From positions 124,001 through 188,000 of the forward strand of contig NZ_BMHM01000002.1 in the NCBI RefSeq assembly GCF_014640815.1: 64,000 bases of DNA, in the 5' to 3' direction. Source of the stretch: Vreelandella lutescens. Lineage in GTDB: Bacteria > Pseudomonadota > Gammaproteobacteria > Pseudomonadales > Halomonadaceae. The translations under genes were made by a program, and so were the position numbers. Positions 19,170-29,024 of this stretch are shown piece by piece. Each line of letters starts with the position of its first letter. The first letter of the stretch is position 1. The notes below the pieces were generated by a model. That model did no database searches and was not told the origin of the DNA. It saw nothing but the letters and a program-made list of their open reading frames with translations.

Positions 19170-19769
19170 ATGGCAGATAACGGCGTAAACAAAGGCCGGC
19201 GCCGTTTCCTCGTAGGCGCCACCTCCGTTGTGGGGGCGGTGGGCGCTGTCGGGGTTGCGGTCCCCTTTGTGGCATCTTGGCAGCCTAGTGCCAAGGCAAG
19301 GGCGGCAGGCGCGCCGGTTCAAGCAGATATTTCTAAGCTTGAGCCGGGTCAGCGTATGACCGTCGAGTGGCGTGGTCGCCCGATTTGGATTATTAACCGT
19401 ACGCCTGAGATGATCGAGCGTACAGAGGCGCTGGGTGCGGATAGCCTGGCGGATCCAGAATCAGAAGTGCCACAGCAGCCTGCTTATATTCAGGGTGGTC
19501 TGCGCTCCATAAGACCTGAAATTGGTGTACTGATTGGTATCTGTACCCATTTGGGCTGTTCTCCTCTGTATCGGCCTGAGCCAGATGCAGAAGGGGTGGG
19601 CGTTAGTAACTGGCCGGGTGGTTTCTTTTGCCCGTGTCACGGTTCTCGCTTTGACTTAGCCGGTCGCGTCTTTAGTAACGTACCTGCACCGACTAACCTT
19701 GAAGTGCCGCCCTATCGCTTTGAAGGCGATGACATCATCGTGGTCGGCGAAGATGAGGAGAGTGCCTAA
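19170..19769 (+). CDS. petA: Ubiquinol-cytochrome c reductase Rieske iron-sulfur subunit
   Basis: A 199-residue Rieske protein. The N terminus has a twin-arginine-type signal anchor (GRRRFLVGATSVVGAVGAVG) that stays as the membrane helix. The 2Fe-2S ligands are C125/H127 in CTHLGC and C154/H157 in CPCHGS, with the two disulfide cysteines C130 and C156. It is the first gene of the petABC (bc1 complex) operon. Confidence 0.97.
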   Translation: MADNGVNKGRRRFLVGATSVVGAVGAVGVAVPFVASWQPSAKARAAGAPVQADISKLEPGQRMTVEWRGRPIWIINRTPEMIERTEALGADSLADPESEVPQQPAYIQGGLRSIRPEIGVLIGICTHLGCSPLYRPEPDAEGVGVSNWPGGFFCPCHGSRFDLAGRVFSNVPAPTNLEVPPYRFEGDDIIVVGEDEESA

Positions 19770-21028
19770 TGGCTAATCCAAATAAAGCGAAGGCCGAAAG
19801 CGGTATCATGCGCTGGGTGGATGACCGCTTTCCTGCCACGCAAATGATGCAGGACCACCTGACCAAGTATTACGCACCGAAGAACTTTAACTTCTTCTAT
19901 ATTTTTGGTGTGCTGGCGTTATTGGTGCTGGTCAACCAAATCTTAACCGGTGTGTGGTTGACGATGAGCTTTAACCCCTCTGCTGAAGGCGCATTTGCTT
20001 CGGTCGAGTACATCATGCGTGATGTTGAGTGGGGTTGGCTCATCCGCTATATGCACACAACGGGGGCGTCAGCCTTCTTCGTGGTGATTTATCTGCATAT
20101 GTTCCGCGGGTTGCTCTATGGTTCCTACAGAGCGCCCCGAGAGCTGGTGTGGATTTTCGGTATGACGATATATTTGCTGCTAATGGCAGAAGCCTTTATG
20201 GGCTATTTGCTACCTTGGGGGCAAATGTCTTACTGGGGTGCCCAGGTAATTATCTCGCTCTTCTCGGCCATTCCTGGTATCGGTCCGGATCTTGCCCAGT
20301 GGGTGCGCGGCGACTTCCTTATCTCAGGCATCACGCTGAACCGTTTCTTCGCGCTACACGTTGTTGCACTGCCTATCGTCATTTTGGCGCTGGTAGTTCT
20401 ACACATTATCGCGCTGCATGAAGTGGGTTCTAACAACCCTGATGGTATTGATATCAAACAGAAGAAAGATGAGACAGGTAAGCCGCTTGATGGTATTGCC
20501 TTCCACCCTTACTACACCGTTAAGGATCTGGTGGGTATTGCGATCTTCTTGTTTGTATTCAGTGTCGTGGTGTTTTATTTCCCGGAAGGGGGTGGTTACT
20601 TCATTGAACGGCCGAATTTCGAGCCGGCTAACCCACTAAAAACACCTGATCACATTGCACCTGTTTGGTATTTCACGCCGTTCTACGCGATCTTGCGTGC
20701 CATTACCTTCTCCTTCTTTGGGTTGGATGCCAAATTCCTGGGTGTGCTGTTCATGGGCGCTGCCATTGCAGTTCTGTTTGTTCTGCCTTGGCTGGATCGT
20801 AGCCCGGTGCGCTCCATGCGCTATAAAGGTTGGATGTCTAAAGTCATGTTGTTGCTGTTCTGTATCAGCTTCGTGATTCTGGGTGTTTTAGGTGTGCTGC
20901 CGTCAACAACGGGTCGCACCATCCTTGCGCAGGTGTGTACAGCCATTTACTTCGCCTTCTTCTTGCTGATGCCGATTTACACCAAGCTGGAGAAGACTAA
21001 ACCCGTTCCAGAAAGGGTGACTGGCTAA
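19769..21028 (+). CDS. petB: Ubiquinol-cytochrome c reductase cytochrome b subunit
   Basis: A 419-residue cytochrome b in one piece (both the b6-like and subunit-IV-like halves). Paired heme-ligand histidines are seen in helix B (RYMHTTGASAFFVVIYLHMFRG) and helix D (FFALHVVALPIVILALVVLHI). The quinol-site PEWY-type motif is present as PVWY in DHIAPVWYFTP, near residue 296; an acidic residue is usual there in many species. The start overlaps petA in a TAATG junction. Confidence 0.96.
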   Translation: MANPNKAKAESGIMRWVDDRFPATQMMQDHLTKYYAPKNFNFFYIFGVLALLVLVNQILTGVWLTMSFNPSAEGAFASVEYIMRDVEWGWLIRYMHTTGASAFFVVIYLHMFRGLLYGSYRAPRELVWIFGMTIYLLLMAEAFMGYLLPWGQMSYWGAQVIISLFSAIPGIGPDLAQWVRGDFLISGITLNRFFALHVVALPIVILALVVLHIIALHEVGSNNPDGIDIKQKKDETGKPLDGIAFHPYYTVKDLVGIAIFLFVFSVVVFYFPEGGGYFIERPNFEPANPLKTPDHIAPVWYFTPFYAILRAITFSFFGLDAKFLGVLFMGAAIAVLFVLPWLDRSPVRSMRYKGWMSKVMLLLFCISFVILGVLGVLPSTTGRTILAQVCTAIYFAFFLLMPIYTKLEKTKPVPERVTG

Positions 21029-21795
21029 TGAAAAAACAACTGATTGCACTGCTGTTTGCGCTGGTGCCTATGGCTGCTTTTGCGGCACCTGCCGCTGACG
21101 TACCGCATTCAATGACCCCTGATTTGCGTAATCAGGAGTCTTTGCAGCGTGGTATGCAGCTGTACGTCAACTACTGCATGGGGTGTCACTCGCTTGAGCA
21201 TCAGCGTTTTGCGCGTGCTGCAGATGATCTGGGGATTCCGCAAGACCTGGTAGAAGAGAACTTAATCTTCTCATCGGATCTCGCGTTCAACGACCAAATG
21301 CATATTGCGATGGATCGTGGCGATGCGGAGTCCTGGTTTGGCGCGCCGCCCCCTGATTTGACGCTGCACGGTCGCCTGCGCGGTACAGACTGGATTTACT
21401 CCTACCTGTTAGGTTTCTATCGCGACCCGAGTCGCCCCACGGGTGTCAACAACACCGTGTTTGACTTGGTTGCTATGCCTAACGTGCTGGAGCCCCTCCA
21501 GGGTGTTCAGGAAATGGTATGTTCAGAAACTGATCAGCCAGTGGCTGGGCAGTCTCCTGATCCGCTGTCAGGTAAGTACCAGTCTTGCGATGTGCTGCAG
21601 GTGACTCAGCCCGGCGCTATGGAGCCTGCGGAGTTCGAGGAAGCGGTGTATGACCTCACCAACTTCTTGGCCTATGTGGGTGAGCCTTCCAAGCTGCAGG
21701 CGCAAACTCTGGCACCTAAAGTGCTTATCTTTATCTTTATTTTTGGTGTGATTGCTTACCTGCTCAAGCGTGAGTACTGGCGAGACGTCCACTAA
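21028..21795 (+). CDS. petC: Ubiquinol-cytochrome c reductase cytochrome c1 subunit
   Basis: A 255-residue exported cytochrome c1. It has a signal peptide (KKQLIALLFALVPMAAFA), the heme c attachment motif CMGCH at residues 50-54, and a C-terminal membrane anchor (VLIFIFIFGVIAYLLKREYW). It overlaps petB by the TAATG junction and ends the bc1 operon. Confidence 0.96.
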   Translation: MKKQLIALLFALVPMAAFAAPAADVPHSMTPDLRNQESLQRGMQLYVNYCMGCHSLEHQRFARAADDLGIPQDLVEENLIFSSDLAFNDQMHIAMDRGDAESWFGAPPPDLTLHGRLRGTDWIYSYLLGFYRDPSRPTGVNNTVFDLVAMPNVLEPLQGVQEMVCSETDQPVAGQSPDPLSGKYQSCDVLQVTQPGAMEPAEFEEAVYDLTNFLAYVGEPSKLQAQTLAPKVLIFIFIFGVIAYLLKREYWRDVH

Positions 21796-21820
21796 TTCGT
21801 GAAGTAGGATTAGCAGTACG

Positions 21821-21850
21821 GGCGCACGGCGAGAGTCGTGCGCCTTTTGC
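21821..21850 (+). terminator. Terminator after petC
   Basis: An 8-bp GC-rich stem GGCGCACG / CGTGCGCC with an 8-nt loop, followed by TTTTGCTTG. Confidence 0.8.
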
Positions 21851-21945
21851 TTGTCTGCAGTGTCGTTATGTATCGCTGGCTACCTTCCCATAAGAGGGCG
21901 CTGGCATGTTATTATCGAAAATTGTTTTGATGCGAGGATGCTTTC

Positions 21946-22572
21946 ATGGGTGTTGTGGCCAAGCGGTCGTCAATGATCTTTTACTCAGGTAATGATGATC
22001 ATTTCAGTCATCGAGTGCGCATTGTTCTGGCTGAAAAGGGAGTAGCGGTCGACATCGTCGATGTTGCTGAAGAGCAGCCGCCTGAAGAGTTAGCAGACCT
22101 CAACCCGTACAACAGCGTTCCAACGCTGTTGGATCGCGACCTGGTGCTGTATGAATCCAAGGTGATGATGGAATATCTGGATGAGCGTTTTCCTCATCCG
22201 CCTTTGTTGCCAGTCTACCCAGTAGCACGAGCCCAAAGCCGTCTGTGGATGCATCGCATTGAGCGTGAGTGGTGCCCGATGTTGGAGCAGATTCGCACCG
22301 GTGGTAAGAAAGAGGCAGACAAGGCGCGTAAAGAGCTGCGTGAAAGCCTCATTGGTATTTCGCCTATCTTTGAAGATATGCCTTACTTCATGAGTGAAGA
22401 GTTTACGCTGGTAGACTGCTGCTTAGCGCCGATCTTGTGGCGTTTGCCTGAGCTAAACATTGAGCTGCCTGAAAAACAGGTGAAGCCGCTGCTCGGTTAT
22501 ATGTCGCGGGTATTTGAGCGTGAAGCGTTTAAAGCATCTTTGAACGAGCGTGAAAAAGAGATGCGCGCTTGA
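21946..22572 (+). CDS. sspA: Stringent starvation protein A
   Basis: A 208-residue glutathione-S-transferase-fold protein that binds RNA polymerase and acts as a transcription factor in stationary phase. The conserved SspA surface patch [14 protein letters not shown] is present at about residues 84-97. The first nine residues before [16 protein letters not shown] match many homologues, and GAGGA lies upstream of 21946. It is cotranscribed with sspB. Confidence 0.95.
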   Translation: MGVVAKRSSMIFYSGNDDHFSHRVRIVLAEKGVAVDIVDVAEEQPPEELADLNPYNSVPTLLDRDLVLYESKVMMEYLDERFPHPPLLPVYPVARAQSRLWMHRIEREWCPMLEQIRTGGKKEADKARKELRESLIGISPIFEDMPYFMSEEFTLVDCCLAPILWRLPELNIELPEKQVKPLLGYMSRVFEREAFKASLNEREKEMRA

Positions 22573-22633
22573 ATTCATTCGGCCTCTTCGCCCGGTGGGC
22601 AAGGGGCCATACTTGTTAGGAGGAGGGAGTCTT

Positions 22634-23125
22634 ATGAAATCGAGCCGTCCCTATCTCGCCCGAGCCCTCTATGAGTGGCTGTTAGATAATGAGTTAACAC
22701 CCTACTTGGTCGTTGATGCCACCCAGCCCGGGGTGGAGGTGCCACGCCAGTTTGTGCAAAACGGGCAGATTGTGCTGAACGTTGCGCCAACCGCGGTGCG
22801 TGATTTGTTTATGGAAAATCAGGCCATTGGTTTTAACGCTCGTTTTGGCGGTCAGCCGATGCAGGTGATGATCCCAACGCCTGCGCTGATCGCCATTTAT
22901 GCGCGTGAGAATGGTGCAGGTATGGTGTTTGGTCATGAGCCCGAGCTGGATGAAGCTGGGTTGGATGAGCAAGATGACGCGGCAGGTGACTCGGTCGCAG
23001 AGGTGCCGAAGCCTGAGTTGACGCTAACGGAGTCAACGTCAGAGCAAGCACCTAAAACATCGCCCGATAAAGTGTCCGGCGATGGGAAATCCAAGAAAAA
23101 ACCAACGCTGCGCGTTGTAAAGTAA
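22634..23125 (+). CDS. sspB: ClpXP adaptor, stringent starvation protein B
   Basis: A 163-residue SspB that delivers ssrA-tagged proteins to ClpXP. The N-terminal dimerisation and tag-binding domain (about residues 1-110) is followed by a flexible acidic linker and the ClpX-binding tail PTLRVVK at the very C terminus. The ATG at 22634 follows a strong AGGAGG site; the longer frame starting inside sspA is discounted. Confidence 0.96.
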   Translation: MKSSRPYLARALYEWLLDNELTPYLVVDATQPGVEVPRQFVQNGQIVLNVAPTAVRDLFMENQAIGFNARFGGQPMQVMIPTPALIAIYARENGAGMVFGHEPELDEAGLDEQDDAAGDSVAEVPKPELTLTESTSEQAPKTSPDKVSGDGKSKKKPTLRVVK

Positions 23126-23155
23126 TCATTCGCTGTTGTTTTGTTAGCCGAATAC

Positions 23156-23191
23156 AAAAAACCTCGCCAGCTAGCTGGCGAGGTTTTTTTG
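23156..23191. terminator. Bidirectional terminator between sspB and dolP
   Basis: A near-perfect palindrome: stem CCTCGCCAG / CTGGCGAGG with a CTAG loop, flanked by A-run and T-run, between two convergent genes. Confidence 0.92.
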
Positions 23192-23204
23192 TGCGTGAGA
23201 GGCG

Positions 23205-23777
23205 TTAGTCGAGGTAATCGAACACCTTCACAATGCGCTGTACGCCACCCACAGAAGAAGCGGCATTCACGATGCGGTCAGCTTCTTGACGAGTGACCAT
23301 GCCCATTAAGTAGACGCTGGCATTCTCTGTCGTCACTTTGAGCTTTGATGAGTCAATGCGATCATTCGTGGCCAGATGACTAATGACATTGGTGGTCAAC
23401 CATGTGTCAGTCAATCGCTGCGTGGCTGGTAAGTTTGCAGCAACTGTCAGTTCATTATGTACTTTATCGACACCGCGCAAATTAGAGGCGACATTGCCTG
23501 CCATGCCTTTAAGCTCTTCGCTGGGGACTTGGCCTACCAGTAATAAAGAGCCGTTATAGCTATGGGCACGAATGCGTGCGTCGCCCAAGCGTGCATCGGC
23601 GCGGGCAAGCGCACGCTCGACTTCGCGTTCAATGGTGGCATCAACGGCTTCGACGTCATTGCTGCGCTGGCCGTAGTTGGAGGGGTTAGAGGCGCTATTG
23701 TTGGCGCAGCCGCTGAGGGCAATTACGCTGCAAAGTGTAGCGGCTAATAGAGTTTTCGATGAAAAGCGCAGGGCCAT
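23205..23777 (-). CDS. dolP: Outer-membrane lipoprotein DolP (BON domains)
   Basis: A 190-residue lipoprotein with signal peptide and lipobox LSGC (C24), followed by two BON domains. DolP (YraP) localises to the division site and BAM-rich regions and supports outer-membrane integrity and amidase regulation. The ATG at 23777 has AAGGAGT upstream; the longer frame to 23810 is discounted. It ends the lpoA-yraN-diaA-dolP group. Confidence 0.93.
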   Translation of the reverse strand: MALRFSSKTLLAATLCSVIALSGCANNSASNPSNYGQRSNDVEAVDATIEREVERALARADARLGDARIRAHSYNGSLLLVGQVPSEELKGMAGNVASNLRGVDKVHNELTVAANLPATQRLTDTWLTTNVISHLATNDRIDSSKLKVTTENASVYLMGMVTRQEADRIVNAASSVGGVQRIVKVFDYLD

Positions 23778-23821
23778 AAGGATGACTCCTTGATCAGTAA
23801 TTATTCGCAAGACGCACGCTA

Positions 23822-24424
<603 letters not shown>

Positions 24425-24437
24425 CTAGTTAAAAGTA

Positions 24438-24812
24438 TTAATAAGCGTCAAATGCCGCCTTCTCCCAATGAAACTCGAGAGCCGGCGGTGTGCCTGTAAT
24501 AGCTAGAATATCAAAGCGGCAAGGGCAGGAAAGGTTGTGTCGCGCGATATAAAGTGTCGCCGCTCGTATTAAGCGGCGACGCTTTTGCGCGTTAACCATC
24601 TCTAACGGGTGCCCGTGGCGCGTAGTGGCGCGGTATTTGACCTCGACAAAGACCAAAATATCCTGCTCATACATCACTAGGTCAAGCTCGCCGCCTTTGA
24701 CATGGTGATTGTGGGCGACCAATCGAAGGCCACGCTGCTGCAGCCATTGAGCGGCTAAGCGCTCAATGGCTGCGCCTCGGTGGCGGGCAGTTTGCGGGCT
24801 ACTGCTCATCAC
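24438..24812 (-). CDS. yraN: UPF0102 family endonuclease-like protein YraN
   Basis: A 124-residue protein with the PD-(D/E)XK nuclease-like pattern: GELDLVMYEQDILVFVEVKYR. The family role is undefined. The start is a GTG at 24812 or ATG at 24809; both fall inside the last codons of lpoA (stop at 24799), so the genes overlap and are likely coupled. Confidence 0.9.
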   Translation of the reverse strand: MMSSSPQTARHRGAAIERLAAQWLQQRGLRLVAHNHHVKGGELDLVMYEQDILVFVEVKYRATTRHGHPLEMVNAQKRRRLIRAATLYIARHNLSCPCRFDILAITGTPPALEFHWEKAAFDAY

Positions 24813-26307
24813 CCAGTAAGCCTGGAATTAAAATGGGAGACGGCGTGCCGTTTTGGAATTTTGCCCAGGGCAATTCGCGATGAATTCGTCCATCGTTTGA
24901 TAGCGAGAGCGTTCCGGTGCTGCCGTTTAAACCATTCAGGCCAGATAAGTCTGACATTCGTTTGGCGAGCTCGTAGGCATCAACACCCATGGCCATCAAA
25001 CGGAACATGGAAGCATCTGCTTCATCGCGCAGCTGCTGGTAGGTGGAATAGTAGGGCAGTACCTCTTCGCCGCCCACGGCTGCATCCGGAATTTGCCAGG
25101 GAATATCGATAAACATCACATCGTTGAGGTCTTGATCCAGGCGCGTTTGCAGACGGCCTTCATGTAAATGTGAAGTGGCGTAAATGGGCAGGTCGGGTGC
25201 GTAATAGTAGTCCATTGTCGGTGGCACTTGGCGTGCGTAGTCGGGTAGCGCTAATAGGAACAGCGCGTCAATATTGCCCAGGCGAGCGCGTTCGCCGCTG
25301 ACATTCAGTGCGGTTTGTACCGCATTAGAGACGGGGCTACTTGGGTTGTAGCGCACCGCATTGGTGACTTCACCGCCTAGTCGTTGGTATTCATTCCAGA
25401 AGGCTTCACCCACCCGGCGGCCCCAGTCGTTATCCGGCACCATTAATGACATCTGGCGATGACCATCTTGATAGGCGCGGCGTGCTGCTTGGCGCGCTTC
25501 ATCTTCCGCGGATAAGCCGTACTGCAGCAATCGCTGAGCTTGGTTACTGGCACCGCTGCCATAATTCAGTGCCAGCGTCGGTAGGGGTACGCTATCGCGC
25601 TGCTCTAATTGGGTCACTTGATCTTTATCAAGCGGGCCTATCATGAGTTGAGCGTTCATTTGCTGCGCGCGGCTATACAGCTCGTCTAGCGAGTACTGCG
25701 CAGCATCGATAAAAGTGAGCTGAACTCCGTCAGCGCTTATCTCGTTATGGCGGCGCATGGCGGTGGCAATGGTATTGGCAACGCTGCTCAACGGCCCAGA
25801 CTCGGGTAGCGCAACGGCAATCCGGCGAACCTCAGTACCATCCAGCTCCGGTAGCGTGACTTGAAGTTGATCAGGCTGTTGGTCAAGGGCTTGCTGTGCC
25901 CACTGTTGGCGTTCGGCCAGTGTTTGCTGCTGATTAGCCTGCATGGGCAGCTCATCATTCAGAACCTGCGTTGCGCGTAATACCGCGCGCGGGTCGTCCA
26001 GACCGCGAGCAAGCTCAGAAAATAGCATGGCCCAGCGTACGCGGTCGGTATCGTTGAGTAGCGCTTCGTCGATACTGTTGGCGGCCTCAAAGGCATTTTC
26101 ACGCTGGCCCTGGCGGGCCAAAATGTTGGCGGCTTCCAAGCGTGTGCGTGCAGCTTGATCGGGGGCTTGCTGTTCAGCTTGGCTCAGCAAGCGGCCAGCA
26201 TCCTGATCGGGTACTCGATCAACCACGCTCGGTGGCTGCATGGCACACCCGGTGATGAGAAGTGCCATGAAGGCAGTGGCCAACAGGCCACGAAGTGACT
26301 GTTTCAT
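24799..26307 (-). CDS. lpoA: Penicillin-binding protein activator LpoA
   Basis: A 502-residue outer-membrane lipoprotein with lipobox ITGC (C21), an N-terminal TPR-like helical domain (about 40-200) and a periplasmic-binding-protein-like C-terminal domain (from about 215). LpoA spans the periplasm to activate PBP1a. The ATG at 26307 follows AAGGAAGG. It is divergent from rsmI, the same arrangement as in E. coli and Pseudomonas. Confidence 0.94.
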   Translation of the reverse strand: MKQSLRGLLATAFMALLITGCAMQPPSVVDRVPDQDAGRLLSQAEQQAPDQAARTRLEAANILARQGQRENAFEAANSIDEALLNDTDRVRWAMLFSELARGLDDPRAVLRATQVLNDELPMQANQQQTLAERQQWAQQALDQQPDQLQVTLPELDGTEVRRIAVALPESGPLSSVANTIATAMRRHNEISADGVQLTFIDAAQYSLDELYSRAQQMNAQLMIGPLDKDQVTQLEQRDSVPLPTLALNYGSGASNQAQRLLQYGLSAEDEARQAARRAYQDGHRQMSLMVPDNDWGRRVGEAFWNEYQRLGGEVTNAVRYNPSSPVSNAVQTALNVSGERARLGNIDALFLLALPDYARQVPPTMDYYYAPDLPIYATSHLHEGRLQTRLDQDLNDVMFIDIPWQIPDAAVGGEEVLPYYSTYQQLRDEADASMFRLMAMGVDAYELAKRMSDLSGLNGLNGSTGTLSLSNDGRIHRELPWAKFQNGTPSPILIPGLLGDEQ

Positions 26308-26419
26308 GTATCCTTCCTTAGTTTCCATTTGCGCTGTCGCGGTCAATCAGCAGGTTAGCGTTGCTTTCCACAAGCATAGCGCACCGTCAGGGCAAGCCAT
26401 TAACAAATCGGGAGTCACG

Positions 26420-27277
26420 ATGACACACCAACATCCGGGCACATTGTACGTGGTTGCCACGCCAATTGGGAATTTGGACGACTTAACGCCGCGTGCCGCT
26501 CGGGTATTAGCCGACGTTTCCCGTATTGCGGCGGAGGATACGCGTCATAGCGCACGTTTACTCGCCCATTTTGGGGTGAATACGCCGATGATTTCTTTGC
26601 ACGAGCATAATGAAGCGCAGCGCGTCGATACGCTCGATGGTTACTTAGCCGCTGGTGAGAGTATCGCGCTGATTAGCGATGCGGGTACGCCATTAATTTG
26701 CGACCCGGGGTTTGTGCTGGTGCGCGAATTGCGTGCCCGAGGTCGGCATATTGTGCCATTACCAGGGCCCTGTGCTCTGGTGACCGCGCTTTCAGGGGCA
26801 GGGCTACCCACCGACCGTTTCACGTTTGGTGGTTTTCTACCCGCGAAGCCCAGCGCACGCCGCCAAGCGCTGGAAAAATGGCAGGGCCGTGAAGAAACAT
26901 TGGTTTTTTACGAGTCTCCTCACCGTATTGTGCACACCCTTGAGTCTCTTTGTGAGCAAATGCCCGAACGTATGGTGGTGCTGGCGCGGGAGTTGACGAA
27001 AACCTTTGAAACTTTTTTGCAGGGCTCGCCCGCATCGCTGCGTGACCAGCTGGAGGCGGATCCTAATCAGAGTCGCGGTGAGTTTGTAGTGATTATTTCC
27101 GGTGCGCCCCCAGCCGTGCAGGGAGATGAGCAGTCGATTGACGCCAACGAACTATTGGCTGCCATGTTGGCTGAAGGGGTGGGGGTCAAGCAGGGGGCGT
27201 CGATTGCGGCCAGAATGTTGGGCGGACGCAAGCAAGAGTGGTACGCCCGATTGCAGGCAATGAAAGGTCAGCATTGA
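26420..27277 (+). CDS. rsmI: 16S rRNA (cytidine1402-2'-O)-methyltransferase RsmI
   Basis: A 285-residue tetrapyrrole-methylase-fold enzyme that adds the 2'-O-methyl at C1402 of 16S rRNA; rsmH, the N4 methylase of the same nucleotide, is encoded 450 nt downstream. Motifs LYVVATPIGNLDDLTPRA and ISDAGTPLICDPG are typical. The ATG at 26420 has GGGAGT upstream. The frame open from 26240 lies over the divergent lpoA start and is not used. The stop codon is within the -35 element of rnpB. Confidence 0.95.
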   Translation: MTHQHPGTLYVVATPIGNLDDLTPRAARVLADVSRIAAEDTRHSARLLAHFGVNTPMISLHEHNEAQRVDTLDGYLAAGESIALISDAGTPLICDPGFVLVRELRARGRHIVPLPGPCALVTALSGAGLPTDRFTFGGFLPAKPSARRQALEKWQGREETLVFYESPHRIVHTLESLCEQMPERMVVLARELTKTFETFLQGSPASLRDQLEADPNQSRGEFVVIISGAPPAVQGDEQSIDANELLAAMLAEGVGVKQGASIAARMLGGRKQEWYARLQAMKGQH

Positions 27278-27302
27278 GGCGAGGGCAGGGCGCTGGTATG
27301 CT
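27274..27302 (+). promoter_or_regulatory. rnpB promoter overlapping the rsmI stop codon
   Basis: TTGAGG (27274-27279) and TATGCT (27297-27302) are spaced by 17 nt. The rsmI stop codon (27275-27277) lies inside the -35 hexamer. The predicted start at about 27309 is where the conserved RNase P 5' helix begins. Confidence 0.65.
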
Positions 27303-27308
27303 TGCCGC

Positions 27309-27680
<372 letters not shown>

Positions 27681-27689
27681 TTTCCATGA

Positions 27690-27720
27690 AAGGCGCGCCA
27701 AGCGCGCCTTCCCAATTTTT
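27690..27720 (+). terminator. Terminator after rnpB
   Basis: A 9-bp stem AAGGCGCGC / GCGCGCCTT with a CAA loop, followed after five nt by TTTTT. It lies just before rsmH, so rsmH and the dcw cluster need either read-through or a promoter in this short gap. Confidence 0.7.
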
Positions 27721-27733
27721 GTGTGAGAGTAAC

Positions 27734-28687
27734 ATGCCTTCTGTTGACGCTGATCAGGTCACCCGCTTTCGTCATACCAGCGTTTTATTGGAAGGTGCGG
27801 TAGATGCACTGGTGCATGACCCGGATGGAGCCTACCTAGACGGCACCTTCGGGCGTGGAGGTCACTCCCGGTTGATTCTTTCGCGCTTAAGCGAGCAAGG
27901 CCGTTTAATGGCCATGGACCGTGATCCGCAAGCCATTGCCGCTGCGGATGAGATAGAAGACGCCCGTTTCCAGATTACCCAGCGCGAATTTGCTCATTTA
28001 GCTGAGTTTGCCAAAGAGCAGGGGCTTTATGGCAAGCTATCCGGTGTGCTTCTGGATGTGGGTGTCTCTTCCCCGCAATTGGACGACCCTGAGCGCGGTT
28101 TTAGCTTTATGCGCAACGGCCCGCTAGATATGCGCATGGATCCCACCCAGGGTGAAAGCGCCGCTGAGTTTTTGGCGCGTGCCAGCGAAGCAGATATCGC
28201 CAGCGTCTTTAAAACCTATGGTGAAGAGCGTTATGCCAAACGGCTAGCCAATGCCGTGGTGAAACGTCGCGTCGAAAAGCCCTTTACCCATACGGTCGAT
28301 TTGGCCGAGGTGTTGAAAACTGCCCACCCCGCCTGGGAAAAAGGCCGTCACCCCGCCACGAAAGCCTTCCAAGGCCTGCGTATTTATCTCAATGGGGAAC
28401 TTGATCAACTAGATGCCGCCTTAGAAGCAGCGCTTGAAGCGCTGGCACCGGGTGGTCATCTTGTTGTGATTAGCTTCCACTCCCTGGAAGACCGTCGCGT
28501 GAAGCGGTTTATTCGACACCATGTGCGCGGTGACACGCACTTACCACGAGGCGTACCCATCCGCGATGATCAGTTGAATCGTCGTCTTGAAGCGCTTGGA
28601 AAAGGGAGTCGCCCTAGCGACGAGGAAGTGGATGTTAATCCGCGCGCGCGTAGTGCCGTCATGCGGGCGGCGCGTAAACGAGGGTAA
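27734..28687 (+). CDS. rsmH: 16S rRNA (cytosine1402-N4)-methyltransferase RsmH
   Basis: A 317-residue methyltransferase, the first gene of the division and cell wall cluster here. The SAM-binding region is [14 protein letters not shown], with [14 protein letters not shown] following; the C-terminal [15 protein letters not shown] motif is also clear. The ATG at 27734 gives the family start; the longer frame from 27572 runs through rnpB and is not translated. In relatives mraZ precedes this gene; here rnpB does. Confidence 0.96.
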   Translation: MPSVDADQVTRFRHTSVLLEGAVDALVHDPDGAYLDGTFGRGGHSRLILSRLSEQGRLMAMDRDPQAIAAADEIEDARFQITQREFAHLAEFAKEQGLYGKLSGVLLDVGVSSPQLDDPERGFSFMRNGPLDMRMDPTQGESAAEFLARASEADIASVFKTYGEERYAKRLANAVVKRRVEKPFTHTVDLAEVLKTAHPAWEKGRHPATKAFQGLRIYLNGELDQLDAALEAALEALAPGGHLVVISFHSLEDRRVKRFIRHHVRGDTHLPRGVPIRDDQLNRRLEALGKGSRPSDEEVDVNPRARSAVMRAARKRG

Positions 28688-28688
28688 T

Positions 28689-29024
28689 ATGAGCATTGAG
28701 CGGCTAGTGCATTGGGCTTCCACACTGCGGGCAGAGTGGCCGTTTAAACTACGTCTTCGCCTGTGGCCCATCACTGTTATTGTGCTGTTTTTTGCCTGCC
28801 TGTTGACCGGACTTACGGTAGTCGCTACGACGCACATGACGCGGGTACAGTTTGCTGAGCTACAGCGGTTAGAGCAGGAAAAAAACCAGCTGCAGACAGA
28901 GTGGGGCCAGCTGTTGCTGGAAGAGGGGGCTTGGTCAACGCCAGCCCGTATTGAGCAAATTGCCACGGAACGGCTAGAGATGCGCATTCCTGACGTAAAT
29001 GATGTCGAGGTGATCCGGCCATGA
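28689..29024 (+). CDS. ftsL: Cell division protein FtsL
   Basis: A 111-residue bitopic protein: a short cytoplasmic segment, a membrane helix (about residues 29-51) and a periplasmic leucine-zipper coiled coil (RVQFAELQRLEQEKNQLQTE). FtsL forms the FtsQLB complex that activates FtsWI. Identification rests on topology and position between rsmH and ftsI, plus the conserved ARIEQIATERLEMRIP. Confidence 0.92.
   Translation: MSIERLVHWASTLRAEWPFKLRLRLWPITVIVLFFACLLTGLTVVATTHMTRVQFAELQRLEQEKNQLQTEWGQLLLEEGAWSTPARIEQIATERLEMRIPDVNDVEVIRP

Noticed and set aside
21902..21917. Sigma-54-like TGGCATG element upstream of sspA
   Set aside because: The -24 half fits, but the -12 half reads TATC where TTGC is required, so the essential GC is lost.
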